A stretch of DNA of 64,000 bases, from NCBI GenBank assembly GCA_013360195.1, contig JABWCQ010000012.1, positions 27,382-91,381 of the forward strand, given 5' to 3'. The position numbers were made by a program, and so were the translations under genes. The notes under the pieces are model-generated. The model ran no database searches. It saw nothing but the letters and a program-made list of their open reading frames with translations, and was not told the DNA's origin. Position 1 is the first letter of the stretch. Every line of letters starts with the position of its first letter. Shown piece after piece: positions 7,760 through 16,832 of the stretch. The DNA comes from a bacterium. Its GTDB lineage: Bacteria > Electryoneota > RPQS01.

Positions 7760-9256
7760 CTACTTGAGCAGGAGCATCTTGCGCGTTTCCATTTGCCCGT
7801 TGCTTGCAAGCTGGTAGAAGTATGCGCCGGACGGCAGACCCGCCGCGTTGAATTCGACCAGGTGCGCGCCGCTGCTCAGATTTCCGTTGACAGGTTGGGC
7901 CACCTTCTGACCAAGAATGTCGAAAACGGTCAACGTGGTCATGCCTGAATTTCGCAGAGAAAACTCAATCGTTGTGCTGGGATTGAACGGATTGGGGTAG
8001 GCATCCTGCAACTCGAAAGAGTGCAAAGTCCCGTGTTGATGATGCGGAACCTCGCTATGGATCTCTCCAATCTGACGACGGAGGATCCGACCGTCTTCCG
8101 TGACCATAAAGCCAAGGGAGTCTGACACGAAATAAACCGAATTGAAGGTGGCTGCTACAGGCGCCGTTTGTGTGTGCCACATGTCACCATTGTCCATACC
8201 GTGGGCAAGAAAGCCGCCCGCACCGCACACCCAACCCTGATCTTCGCTGGTGAAGAAGACGTCCATCAAGGCTACAGTTGTTCCACTGCTTTGAGGAGTC
8301 CAGGTTGCTCCGCCATTGGAAGTGTGGTAAATGCGCCCTTGCCCACCGACAGCCCAAGCCAAATTATCATTCAAAGCCATTACGGCTTCAAATTCGTCTT
8401 CTTCTCCACCGGGAACGCTAAGTTGAATTGCCCAGTTGCTTCCACCGTTGTCGGTAAACAGTATCAGTCCGTCCGATCCGACAACCCAACCGGTTTGGCT
8501 ATCAAGCATGTGGATGCCACGAAGGTCATCCTGAGCCGGGCTGGACTGTGGATTCCAGTTCTGTCCGCCATCTGACGTGTGGACGAGGATTCCGTCCTTC
8601 CCGACTGCCCAGCCGTTTTGCGAGTCAGTAAACCAAATGTCTCGCAGCTTGTCCCCTGCTCCGCTGTTCTGCGGGCTCCAAGTCTGTCCGCCATTTGTGG
8701 AATGGGCTATATAGCCGTCGTTGCCGCAGATCCAACCTTCAGTTTGCGAGATGAAGAAGACGGCTTCGACATCTTCAGGCGTGGCAACAAGCTGCCAGGA
8801 ATCGCCACCATCAGAAGTCCGCAGAACTCCTTGATCACCTGCAATCCAGCCGGTCATCGAGTCGATGAAGCGAACGTCCTTAAGCGGCAAAGAGGTTGGG
8901 CTGTTCAACTCCACCCAAGTCGTATCATCACCGCCACCGGAGGTGCCCACGTTGATTACCGCTGTCATTTCCGAATGGAAAAGACAGACGTAAGCAAAAC
9001 TGCCCACTTCCGGAAAAGCAAAGCTGAAGGTTGATCCGACCGCGAGAAAACCACTGTCAAATGCTCCGTTAACGGCGGTTGCAGTATGAGGTGCAGAATC
9101 GTCGTTCGACCAGCGGACTGTGTCCCCAGGCTGAATGGTCAAGGATTGCGGTGCAAAGGAGAAGTTCGTAATCGAAACGTTGTGGGTCGCTGCATGTGCC
9201 GTGGAACCGAGCCAAGCGGCGGCAAAGAGGGCAGTGCAAAGGTGCTTAAGTCTCAT
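7760..9256 (-). CDS. Secreted cupredoxin + YCF48-type propeller + T9SS sorting domain fusion
   Basis: The 498-residue product has four parts. Residues 1-22 are a signal peptide. Residues 23-103 are a plastocyanin/amicyanin-type cupredoxin with candidate copper ligands H57, C91, H94 and M97 (YVCLFHSEM). Residues about 113-395 hold six or seven YCF48/BNR-like repeats with the pattern GW(I/V)(A/V)G..G...(H/R)T..GG..W. Residues about 415-498 are a T9SS type A sorting domain (YPNPFNPSTTIEF ... RKMLLLK). The protein is probably exported by T9SS and attached to or released from the surface, carrying a copper electron-transfer site. A consensus sigma-54 promoter lies upstream (9429-9446). The combination of a cupredoxin with a YCF48 propeller is unusual. 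Confidence 0.92.
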   Translation of the reverse strand: MRLKHLCTALFAAAWLGSTAHAATHNVSITNFSFAPQSLTIQPGDTVRWSNDDSAPHTATAVNGAFDSGFLAVGSTFSFAFPEVGSFAYVCLFHSEMTAVINVGTSGGGDDTTWVELNSPTSLPLKDVRFIDSMTGWIAGDQGVLRTSDGGDSWQLVATPEDVEAVFFISQTEGWICGNDGYIAHSTNGGQTWSPQNSGAGDKLRDIWFTDSQNGWAVGKDGILVHTSDGGQNWNPQSSPAQDDLRGIHMLDSQTGWVVGSDGLILFTDNGGSNWAIQLSVPGGEEDEFEAVMALNDNLAWAVGGQGRIYHTSNGGATWTPQSSGTTVALMDVFFTSEDQGWVCGAGGFLAHGMDNGDMWHTQTAPVAATFNSVYFVSDSLGFMVTEDGRILRRQIGEIHSEVPHHQHGTLHSFELQDAYPNPFNPSTTIEFSLRNSGMTTLTVFDILGQKVAQPVNGNLSSGAHLVEFNAAGLPSGAYFYQLASNGQMETRKMLLLK

Positions 9257-9428
9257 GGCCGGATCAACCTGTCTGCTTTTGTTATATTGAAAGTTTACTT
9301 GATTTGGACGCGGGGCGCGCCGGGAAAACCTGTTGTAGCTGCCACCGCTGAAGAATTTGGGAGAGGGGGACCACGTCGGCGAAAATGACCTTGCAGCACA
9401 GATGCCTTCGCGGTCCCCACTTTGCTTA

Positions 9429-9446
9429 TGGCAACGTGTGTGCCAA
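9429..9446 (-). promoter_or_regulatory. Consensus sigma-54 (RpoN) promoter
   Basis: The minus strand reads T-TGGCAC-ACACG-TTGC-CA, an exact match to the TGGCAC-N5-TTGC (-24/-12) core. It points at the cupredoxin/YCF48/T9SS gene, about 165 bases upstream of its ATG once the usual 12 bases to the start site are counted. The neighbouring gene at 11173 encodes a sigma-54-dependent activator, which supports the call. The plus strand also shows GG-N10-GC here but fits the consensus less well. Confidence 0.72.
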
Positions 9447-9469
9447 GTACGTTCACCGGGTGCAAAATT

Positions 9470-9505
9470 TTATGTAAGAGTTTGTTATAATTTATGTTAG
9501 AGTTT
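9470..9505. promoter_or_regulatory. Candidate activator-binding direct repeats
   Basis: TTATGTAAGAGTTT (9470-9483) and TTATGTTAGAGTTT (9492-9505) differ at one base and are offset by 22 bp, about two helical turns. They lie 25-75 bp upstream of the sigma-54 promoter in its own orientation, a suitable place for an NtrC-type enhancer-binding protein. No binding data exist; this is inference. Confidence 0.45.
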
Positions 9506-9583
9506 AGAGTCCAAAGAAAATTGTTATAGTTGTTGTAATAAACTCAAAATTCAAAATTGAGGCGTGAAATGGACAGTTTATCG

Positions 9584-9612
9584 TTGACATTTGTTTTTAA
9601 TGATATTAATTA
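9584..9612 (+). promoter_or_regulatory. Possible sigma-70-type promoter of the two-component operon
   Basis: TTGACA (9584-9589), 17 bases, then TAATTA (9607-9612). It lies about 70 bases upstream of the kinase start codon. The -35 box is perfect; the -10 box is a fair match in an A+T-rich region where chance matches are common. Confidence 0.4.
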
Positions 9613-9682
9613 TGTGGCATCGAGTCCACACTCGGAGTTATCAGTTCCGAACTGTTTTTTATCAAGTTAGCCTTAAAGAAAA

Positions 9683-11167
9683 TTGCTGAATCGTCTACGT
9701 CCACGACTTACCAGGTATTTTGCCATCAACTTTCTTTTGCTCGACTTACTTATAGTAGGAGCAGGGGGTGTTGTCGCCTATCAACTTGGGAAAGCAAACT
9801 TGATTTCCGTGGCCGAGACCTACGGAGAAGCAGCGGTTAATCATCTGGCCCGTTCAATAGACAAGTTCTACCTTGAACCATGGCAGATGACATTTGAAAC
9901 TTATCCTTTTGATCATCCACTGGCGCATCGGGAACTCACGGGAATCGTTCAGACATTCGTGAGTGGATTTGCTATTGAACGCATCAGCATTTATGACAAG
10001 AATCACGAGATCGTCTTTTCAACAGACTCGGTGCGCGAAGGAACCAAGGATCCGACAAATTCCCTCTTGTTGTCCGCACTTGCAGGAAAGACCAGCTCTT
10101 ATCTCGTCCGCGAACAGACACCGGCGCATCTTGATTCGGCTAGCGGCGAGACTGATCACATGATTGCCTTTGTACCCGTCGGTTTTCGCACAGCAGACGG
10201 GGGGCAATCGCGGTTTGCATTTGAAATACTAATGAACGTCGAAGAGACGTACCGAAAAGTCGAACAACTCCGCTTTGTCATTCTCATCAGCACACTTCTG
10301 ACGGGCCTGGCGTTGTTCTTCGTGGTTTGGATCATTGCGGTACGCGCTGACAAGGCCATCATATCGGAGTATCATGAGCGAATCGCTTTGGCAGACCAGA
10401 TACAACGGCAGAATGAGAACTTGGAGCAGATCGTCGAACAGCGAACAAGCGAACTCCGGGACGCACAGGCGGGGCTTGTGCAAATGGAGAAGATGTCGGC
10501 GACCGGACAACTGGCAGCAGGTGTCGCCCACGAAATAAACAATCCTGTCGGCATTATCAAGAATCGTCTGGAATTGCTCATTGACGATTACCGGGCTGGC
10601 CGGACGGTTGACGACATGCAAGAGCATCTCACCATGATGCACAAGCAGACGGACCGCATCTCCAAGATAGTCAGTAAACTTCTCTCATTTGCCCGCAAGT
10701 CGTCCGGCACAAAAGCACCGATTCACCTTGATACTCTACTTAATGGTGTTGTCCTGCTTGTGCGAAAAGAGGCCGAAAAGCGGGGAATAAATCTGAAGCT
10801 TGAGTCGATGCCGAATCTACCGCAGGTGCATGGAGAGTCAACGGAACTGGAGCAGGTTTTCATCAATCTGATTATCAATGCCATGGACGCGACTCCGCGC
10901 GGCGGAAGTATTACAATAAACGCGTCCCAAGTGGAGAACCGGGTGCAGGTGCGCGTGCATGACACAGGTTCCGGTATCAAGGCTGAGAATCTGTCCAAAA
11001 TCTATGATCCGTTTTTCACGACCAAGGACGTTGGCGTGGGAACAGGACTCGGGCTTGCCATCTCTTATCGTATTGTAGAAGATCACGGCGGCACTATTAT
11101 TGTCGCAAGTTCGCCCGAATACGGCACCACCTTTACGTTGAACTTTCCGTCAATTCCAGCCGCCTAA
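9683..11167 (+). CDS. Membrane sensor histidine kinase, NtrB/ZraS/AtoS type
   Basis: The 494-residue product has two transmembrane segments (about 13-33 and 197-220) enclosing a periplasmic sensor of about 160 residues with no domain I can name. A short coiled coil (about 235-270) leads to the HisKA dimerisation domain with phospho-acceptor H283 (GVAHEINNPVG) and an HATPase_c domain with N-box NLIINAMDAT, G1 DTGSG and G2 GTGLGLA. No PAS domain is evident. The start appears to be TTG at 9683 with only a weak ribosome site, so the exact N-terminus is uncertain. It probably phosphorylates the regulator encoded 5 bases downstream. The periplasmic sensing domain and neighbours suggest a redox, metal or envelope signal, but the ligand is unknown. 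Confidence 0.9.
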   Translation: MLNRLRPRLTRYFAINFLLLDLLIVGAGGVVAYQLGKANLISVAETYGEAAVNHLARSIDKFYLEPWQMTFETYPFDHPLAHRELTGIVQTFVSGFAIERISIYDKNHEIVFSTDSVREGTKDPTNSLLLSALAGKTSSYLVREQTPAHLDSASGETDHMIAFVPVGFRTADGGQSRFAFEILMNVEETYRKVEQLRFVILISTLLTGLALFFVVWIIAVRADKAIISEYHERIALADQIQRQNENLEQIVEQRTSELRDAQAGLVQMEKMSATGQLAAGVAHEINNPVGIIKNRLELLIDDYRAGRTVDDMQEHLTMMHKQTDRISKIVSKLLSFARKSSGTKAPIHLDTLLNGVVLLVRKEAEKRGINLKLESMPNLPQVHGESTELEQVFINLIINAMDATPRGGSITINASQVENRVQVRVHDTGSGIKAENLSKIYDPFFTTKDVGVGTGLGLAISYRIVEDHGGTIIVASSPEYGTTFTLNFPSIPAA

Positions 11168-11172
11168 CCACG

Positions 11173-12558
11173 ATGTCCAACACACCACGAATTCTTGTCA
11201 TTGACGACGAACCTGACCTTCTCGAAAACTGCAGAATGATCCTCATGCGCGAAGGTTACGATGTTCGGACGATGACCAATGCGGAGGGGCTTGATACAGT
11301 GCTTTCCGAATACGATCCGGACGCGCTGATAACCGATCTCATGATACCGCAGAAGGATGGCATGGAGGTCCTCCGGGAGGTGAAATGGTCTCATAGTGAC
11401 TTGCCGGTTATCATGATGACGGCCTATGCGACTATAGAAACCGCCGTAGAGGCGATGAAGAACGGCGCGACGGATTACATCGTCAAACCTTTTGCGAAGG
11501 ATCAGTTTGTGCACGTTGTTTCACGTGCACTTAAAGAGCGAAAGCTCGTGCTAGAAAACCACAAGTTGAAACTGGAGCTCGCGCAGCAGAAAGTGAAAAG
11601 CTCCTTAGTCGCGGTTGATCCGGTGATGAAGGAGCTCATGGACATGGCGGCTCGGGTTGCGGACACGGACGCCAGCGTCTTTATCCAGGGCGAGTCCGGA
11701 ACAGGCAAGGAGGTTCTTGCGCGAGCGCTTCACAATGCAAGCCGAAGGAGCGGCAAACAATTCCTGGCGGTGAACTGCAGCGCTCTTCCTGCAAACCTGA
11801 TAGAGAGCGAGTTGTTCGGGCATGAGAAAGGCGCGTTTACCGGTGCGTCCACTCTACGCAAAGGGCTGCTCGAAGAGGCACAGGGGGGAACCTTTTTCTT
11901 TGATGAAATCACTGAAATGGACTTAAGCATGCAGTCGAAACTACTGCGAGTCATTCAGGAGCGTACTATCAGGCGGGTGGGCGGAAACCGTGAGCTGCCA
12001 ATTGATGTGCGGATTGTATCAGCGACCAACCGGGATCCAGAGGAGGCTGTGAAGTCAAAGTTGTTTCGCGAGGATTTGTTTTTCCGTGTCGCCGTCGTGA
12101 CTTTGCATATTCCGCCGCTGCGAAAGCGCCCGGACGACATTCCGGCGTTATCCCAGCATTTTCTCAAGGAGGTTTGTACAATCTACGGGCGGCAAATTGA
12201 CGGATTCACTCCGCAGGTAATGGAAAGACTGCAAGGCTACACTTGGCCGGGGAATGTACGAGAGTTGAGGAATGTGATCGAGCGTGCCGTTTCCTTGGCG
12301 ACAAAATCAATCATACGGGAGGAAGATCTACCAACTCAACTTCACAAAAGCACACGAAGAAAGGTCAATATCGACTCCGTTGACACGTATGATAATGCCA
12401 AGTCGAAATTGCTCGATCAGTTTCAAATCGAGTATTTTTCACAGCTAATGAGCGAGGAAGACGGCAACATCAGCAGAGTCGCGCAGCGCGCCGGCGTGGA
12501 CAGGAAAACTGTCTATCGAATCCTCAACGCGGTGGGTCTGACGAAGTCCGAGGATTAG
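11173..12558 (+). CDS. NtrC-family sigma-54-dependent response regulator
   Basis: The product has 461 residues and the full three-domain layout. The receiver domain (1-120) has acidic D11/D12, phospho-acceptor D55 (LITDLMIP) and lysine in YIVKPF. The AAA+ domain (about 140-370) has Walker A GESGTGKE, the sigma-54-contacting loop GAFTGA and a Walker B segment ending FFDEI. A Fis-type helix-turn-helix lies at 410-458 (VAQRAGVDRKTVYRIL). With the GAFTGA loop intact it should activate sigma-54 RNA polymerase. It is co-transcribed with the kinase (gap of 5 bases). Its most likely local target is the consensus sigma-54 promoter at 9429-9446. Confidence 0.94.
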   Translation: MSNTPRILVIDDEPDLLENCRMILMREGYDVRTMTNAEGLDTVLSEYDPDALITDLMIPQKDGMEVLREVKWSHSDLPVIMMTAYATIETAVEAMKNGATDYIVKPFAKDQFVHVVSRALKERKLVLENHKLKLELAQQKVKSSLVAVDPVMKELMDMAARVADTDASVFIQGESGTGKEVLARALHNASRRSGKQFLAVNCSALPANLIESELFGHEKGAFTGASTLRKGLLEEAQGGTFFFDEITEMDLSMQSKLLRVIQERTIRRVGGNRELPIDVRIVSATNRDPEEAVKSKLFREDLFFRVAVVTLHIPPLRKRPDDIPALSQHFLKEVCTIYGRQIDGFTPQVMERLQGYTWPGNVRELRNVIERAVSLATKSIIREEDLPTQLHKSTRRKVNIDSVDTYDNAKSKLLDQFQIEYFSQLMSEEDGNISRVAQRAGVDRKTVYRILNAVGLTKSED

Positions 12559-12581
12559 GATTTATACATTACGAGAACGCG

Positions 12582-12614
12582 AGCGGGTCTGCATGTGCAG
12601 ACCCGCTTCTATTT
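12582..12614 (+). terminator. Intrinsic terminator after the two-component operon
   Basis: An 11-bp stem AGCGGGTCTGC / GCAGACCCGCT with an ATGT loop (12582-12607) is followed by TCTATTTC. It lies between convergent transcription units and could also serve the RND operon from the other side, although that side lacks a T-run. Confidence 0.75.
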
Positions 12615-12638
12615 CAAACCGAGCGCGATCAGGGCGCG

Positions 12639-15600
12639 TCAGCTCAAGGCTGGAGAGGGATTGATCTTGTTTTCAATGACAGATTTCGTTTCCCAGTTTT
12701 TCCTGCTGAGCCTGTCCAATAGAGTATACATTACAGGCACAAGCACGAGCGACAGCAACAGAGAGGAGAGTAGTCCGCCAATAATGACAATGCCCATGCC
12801 GGCTCTCATTTCGGAACCTTCGCCAAGCGCAAGCGCAAGAGGAAGCATACCAAGAACCATCGTCATCGTTGTCATCAGAATCGGACGCAAACGCCGCGGA
12901 CCGGCTTCAAGCAGGGCATCCCGCATGGACTTGCCTTTCTCCCGTAAATGATTCGCATAATCCACAATAAGGATTCCGTTCTTCGTGACCAGTCCCATCA
13001 AGATTAGAAGACCAATCATCGAAAACATGGACAGTGTGTACCCCGTAACGGCCAAACCAACCAGCGCCCCAACAATCGCCACAGGCACAGAGAACATAAC
13101 TACAAAGGGATAGATGTAGCTCTCGTAAAGGACAACGAGGACCATATAAACAAACAGTATTGAGAGGAGGATCGCCTGCAGCATGTCTGTCATCATGGTC
13201 CGCATGTTTTCAACGTCACCAAAGGCGAAGAAACCGACACCTTGAGGAGGCGTGTACTTTTCCATCTCCTTGTCAAAATCGCCCTGCACCTCTCCCAGCG
13301 AACGACCGACTACGTTTGCAGAGACCGTGACGAGACGTTCACGGTCCTTTCTTGTAATGGAAGAGGGTCCCGACGTGCGCTCGATATGGGCGACATCGCC
13401 CAGCCTTACCATTTGTCCGGCCGTGTTCATTACCTCGACACTGGCAATTCTCGTTGGATCCGAGCGGTATTCAGGTGTCAGAATCGTACGAATGTCCACA
13501 TCGATTTCACCTGTGCTGAACTGGGAGATAATTTCGCCGTTCACTGCACTACGAATGGCCTGCGCTATCTGGCCAGGGGTCAACAGGCTCGCGGCAGCGC
13601 GATCCCTGTCGACATGAATCTGCAATTCAGGAGCACCGAGTTCGTAGCTCGTTTCCACGTCACGCGCACCGGGAATGTTGCGCAGAATACGCATCGCATA
13701 TTCCGCAGCGACTTGCACGCTGTCGAGATTCTGTCCGCGCACTTCGTACTGAATCGGAGCTGCATTGGCCATTCCGAACAACCCGATATCGCTGATACGG
13801 ATTTCCAACCCGGGAATGTCCTTGCAGTAGTTAGCTATCTCGGCTTGCGTCGCCGCAGTTGGCTGTTTGCGGTCATCCCGTCCGATTAACCTAACCTGAA
13901 TGCTCCCCACACGTGAGTTTTCATTGATTCCCCACTCCGTCTCCTGCAAACCAATTGTGCTGAGCACATCCCGGACTTCCGGATGCGAAGCCAAGTAGTT
14001 TTCGATTCGCGCCATCACTGCGCTGTTCTCCTCCAATGTCGTACCAAGGGGCATCTTCGTCGCGATTGCGAACTCACCTCTGTCGGTGGGAGGAACAAAA
14101 TCGCTTCCTATAAAGCCCATGGGAATCAAGGCAATGGATGCTACCACCATGATAGTTGCAATGCCAATCACAGCGAAGCGATGGCCGATAGCCCAGACCA
14201 GCATGCCGCGATAGCGCTCCTCAAGGCGACTGAACCAAGCCTCGAATCGGCGCGCAAATCCGCGCATCCACTTCTCGCCATTAACGTTTTCAAGTGTATT
14301 CATGCGGCTTGCAAGTAAAGGCGTTATCGTAAATGAAACAAGCAGTGACATAACAAGCGCCGTTACAAAGACAAGTGAGAATTCCCTGAATATATTCCCC
14401 ACCAATCCTTCCACAAACGCGACAGGCAGGAAAGTGACAACGTCAACGAGGGTAATTGAAACGGCGGCGAGACCTATTTCATTCCGACCTTTGATGGCGG
14501 CTTCAACCGGTGCCGCTCCCTTCTTCAGCCAATGGTGAATGTTCTCCAGAACCACGATAGAGTCGTCCACCAGCACTCCGATCACCATTCCAAGTGACAT
14601 CATGGTCATCAAGTTAATGGAGAAGTTCATCAGTTTCATGGTGATGAAGGTGGAGACAATTGACAGCGGAATGGCAATCAGGACGATAAGCGAGTTGCGC
14701 ATCGAGTGGAGAAAGACCAGAAGGACAAGTGCGACAGTAAAAAGGGCTTCCGCAATATTGCGTTGGACTTCCGCAATCGAGTTCCTGTTGAAGACCGTGA
14801 TGTCCTGCGCCACTTCGATTTCGACCCGCGATCCATACTCCGACTCGAGTTTCGCAAGCACGTTCCGCACTCTGTCCGAAGTACGAACGCTGTTGGCTTG
14901 CGATTGTTTGACAATTTGAATGCCCAAGGCGGATTCGAGATCGAGACGTGTCATCGACCGCTCCGCTTTGATCGTATCCGTTACCGCCGCAATATCGCGC
15001 AGGTAAATTGCAGACCCGTTCGCAAGCGGAATTCGTGTAAGTTCGATTTCAGATAGTGTTTCATACTTTCCGGCCAGACGCAAGGTGTATTCCTGCGTCG
15101 GGGAATAGACCTTGCCGGCAGGCAGATCAAGATTGTCCGCGCCTAAGATTTGATTCACTTGCGCCAGGGAGAGTCCATGAGAGGCAAGTTTTCCCAGATC
15201 AATGGCAATTTGAATTTCCCGTTTTGAGGCACCGGTAATCACGACCTGACCAACACCATCCACCTGTTCCAGACGTGGACGAATGTACTCATCAACAAAA
15301 GTAAAGAGATCTGGTTGTGACATTGCGCTTGAGACCGCGATCCGAAGTATTGGCAGTGAGCCCAGATCCGCCTTCAGAATCTGCGGCTCTTCGGCGTCAT
15401 CAGGCAGTTGTGAGCGCACGGCAGTCACGGTACGCTGAGTTTCCTGCAGAACAACATCGGAATTGGCATCCATGTCGAATTCAAGAAGGACAATGGAAGC
15501 GTTTTCCCTGTTCACCGATCTGATGTGCTTCAGCTTGTTCAGCGAAATGACCGCATCTTCAATCGGACGGGAGACCATTGTCTCAACTTCCTTTGGACCT

Positions 15601-15761
15601 GCACCGGGCCAGGTTGTAACAATCGTCACCATCGGCCAGTTCATTGTCGGCAACAGATCGACCGGCAAACGATTATAGAGCATCACTCCCAACACCGCAA
15701 TGGAGAGAAAGAACATCGCCACTGCGCTTGGACGCTTTATTGAAAGTTCAGTAAGTGTCAT
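12639..15761 (-). CDS. RND-family efflux pump inner-membrane permease (AcrB/HAE1 type)
   Basis: The 1040-residue length and two-fold repeat of a transmembrane helix plus large periplasmic loops fit the HAE1/AcrB class. The N-terminus (LSIKRPSAVAMFF) enters TM1 as usual. The proton-relay aspartates in TM4 are present in GVLVDDSIVVLENI, and the TM10 lysine in GLVTKNGILIVDYA. The proton-relay residues point to drug, bile-salt or solvent efflux rather than metal efflux, which uses a different TM4 pattern; the substrate itself cannot be read from the sequence. It is the last gene of the tetR-tolC-mfp-rnd operon, 9 bases after the adaptor gene, and ends close to a terminator-like hairpin. Confidence 0.95.
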   Translation of the reverse strand: MTLTELSIKRPSAVAMFFLSIAVLGVMLYNRLPVDLLPTMNWPMVTIVTTWPGAGPKEVETMVSRPIEDAVISLNKLKHIRSVNRENASIVLLEFDMDANSDVVLQETQRTVTAVRSQLPDDAEEPQILKADLGSLPILRIAVSSAMSQPDLFTFVDEYIRPRLEQVDGVGQVVITGASKREIQIAIDLGKLASHGLSLAQVNQILGADNLDLPAGKVYSPTQEYTLRLAGKYETLSEIELTRIPLANGSAIYLRDIAAVTDTIKAERSMTRLDLESALGIQIVKQSQANSVRTSDRVRNVLAKLESEYGSRVEIEVAQDITVFNRNSIAEVQRNIAEALFTVALVLLVFLHSMRNSLIVLIAIPLSIVSTFITMKLMNFSINLMTMMSLGMVIGVLVDDSIVVLENIHHWLKKGAAPVEAAIKGRNEIGLAAVSITLVDVVTFLPVAFVEGLVGNIFREFSLVFVTALVMSLLVSFTITPLLASRMNTLENVNGEKWMRGFARRFEAWFSRLEERYRGMLVWAIGHRFAVIGIATIMVVASIALIPMGFIGSDFVPPTDRGEFAIATKMPLGTTLEENSAVMARIENYLASHPEVRDVLSTIGLQETEWGINENSRVGSIQVRLIGRDDRKQPTAATQAEIANYCKDIPGLEIRISDIGLFGMANAAPIQYEVRGQNLDSVQVAAEYAMRILRNIPGARDVETSYELGAPELQIHVDRDRAAASLLTPGQIAQAIRSAVNGEIISQFSTGEIDVDIRTILTPEYRSDPTRIASVEVMNTAGQMVRLGDVAHIERTSGPSSITRKDRERLVTVSANVVGRSLGEVQGDFDKEMEKYTPPQGVGFFAFGDVENMRTMMTDMLQAILLSILFVYMVLVVLYESYIYPFVVMFSVPVAIVGALVGLAVTGYTLSMFSMIGLLILMGLVTKNGILIVDYANHLREKGKSMRDALLEAGPRRLRPILMTTMTMVLGMLPLALALGEGSEMRAGMGIVIIGGLLSSLLLSLVLVPVMYTLLDRLSRKNWETKSVIENKINPSPALS

Positions 15762-15770
15762 CTTGCGTCC

Positions 15771-16817
15771 TTATTGCAGCGTGAACGAAATGTCAGAACC
15801 TTGCGAGAGTAATTGGTTTCCGGTTACGATTATGGAATCTCCCTCAGATAATCCTTCTATCGAGACATCGTCACCGGACATTCCCCGAACTTTCACGACC
15901 ACTTTGTCGGCCTTTCCGTTGCGGGCGCGGAATACCACCGTTCTGCCTACATCCGGTAATGTGGCGGCACGGGGTACGATAATGCTGCTGGAGTCAACGC
16001 CTGCGAATATGCTCGCACGCGCGAACATACCTGACTTGAGGCCATGTGCCGGCTCGAGACGCAATTCGACGGGAAAGGTCCTCGCTCCTTGGACCGCTTT
16101 TGATCCGATCGACGACACAAAAGCCGGGAAAGTGTCGCCAAGCGCCTCCACAAAGACGGTCGCCGGTGAGCCCAAACTTAATTTTGACACGGTCCACTCA
16201 CTTACAGAGACTTGCAGCTTTAACTGTTCCATGTCAACAATCTGAAAGGCCGGTTGCCCGCGATCAATCATCTGGCCAACTTCTGTCAGTTTTGAAGTTA
16301 TGACACCGGAGAACGGTGCTCTAATTGTTGCGTCGTCAAAGCTCTTCCTTGCGAATTTGTACTGGACTTCGGCTGATTTCAAGGCAAGCCGCGCAGCTTC
16401 GAAATCCGACTGAGAAATGCTGTTCTCTTCAAAGAGTTTTTCAATTCGTTTGAAGTCCAGCCCAGCCTTCTCAAATGCAATGAGAGCCCGCTCACTTTCG
16501 AGTTCAAGAATGGCGTCATCCAGTCGCAGAAGCGGCTCACCTCGACGAACCGAGTCACCAACCTCGACCAGGATTTGCTCCACTTGACCTCCGGCTTCTG
16601 CTGAAAGTATCGCTTCGTGTCTGCCGCTCAATGTCCCAGACTCTTCAATGGTCTCAATGAACGGTCTATTGCTCAGGATGTATCCCCCGACCGGAATCAC
16701 ACTTGAATAGGCACTTTCAGTGTTGTCTCCATGCGCGTCCTTAAGCAGCTTGTTAGTAGTCAATCCTGCGATGATGACTACGGCCGCGAGAATTGTGATT
16801 TTTCTTGTGGTTTTCAT
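15771..16817 (-). CDS. RND efflux periplasmic adaptor (membrane fusion protein)
   Basis: The 348-residue product has an N-terminal membrane segment (about 7-26) and the usual order of HlyD/AcrA family adaptors: a lipoyl half-motif (LSAEAGGQVEQILVEVGDSVRRGEPLL in outline), an alpha-hairpin (about 100-155), the second lipoyl half (IRAPFSGVI), a beta-barrel and a membrane-proximal domain. It bridges the permease and the outer-membrane channel. No lipobox cysteine is present, so it is anchored by the N-terminal helix. The start is 15 bases after the TolC-type gene. Confidence 0.93.
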   Translation of the reverse strand: MKTTRKITILAAVVIIAGLTTNKLLKDAHGDNTESAYSSVIPVGGYILSNRPFIETIEESGTLSGRHEAILSAEAGGQVEQILVEVGDSVRRGEPLLRLDDAILELESERALIAFEKAGLDFKRIEKLFEENSISQSDFEAARLALKSAEVQYKFARKSFDDATIRAPFSGVITSKLTEVGQMIDRGQPAFQIVDMEQLKLQVSVSEWTVSKLSLGSPATVFVEALGDTFPAFVSSIGSKAVQGARTFPVELRLEPAHGLKSGMFARASIFAGVDSSSIIVPRAATLPDVGRTVVFRARNGKADKVVVKVRGMSGDDVSIEGLSEGDSIIVTGNQLLSQGSDISFTLQ

Positions 16818-16832
16818 TGGTATCTCCGGGAA

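Larger units (their letters stand above)
9257..9682. other. Divergent regulatory region between the cupredoxin gene and the sensor kinase gene
   Basis: This 426-base gap has no credible gene. It holds a minus-strand sigma-54 promoter (9429-9446), two direct repeats (9470-9505), an A+T-rich stretch (9460-9615) with recurring TTGTTATAA-like words, a sigma-70-like promoter for the plus-strand kinase gene (9584-9612), and a small hairpin CGAGT-CCAC-ACTCG (9620-9633) in the kinase leader. Confidence 0.6.
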
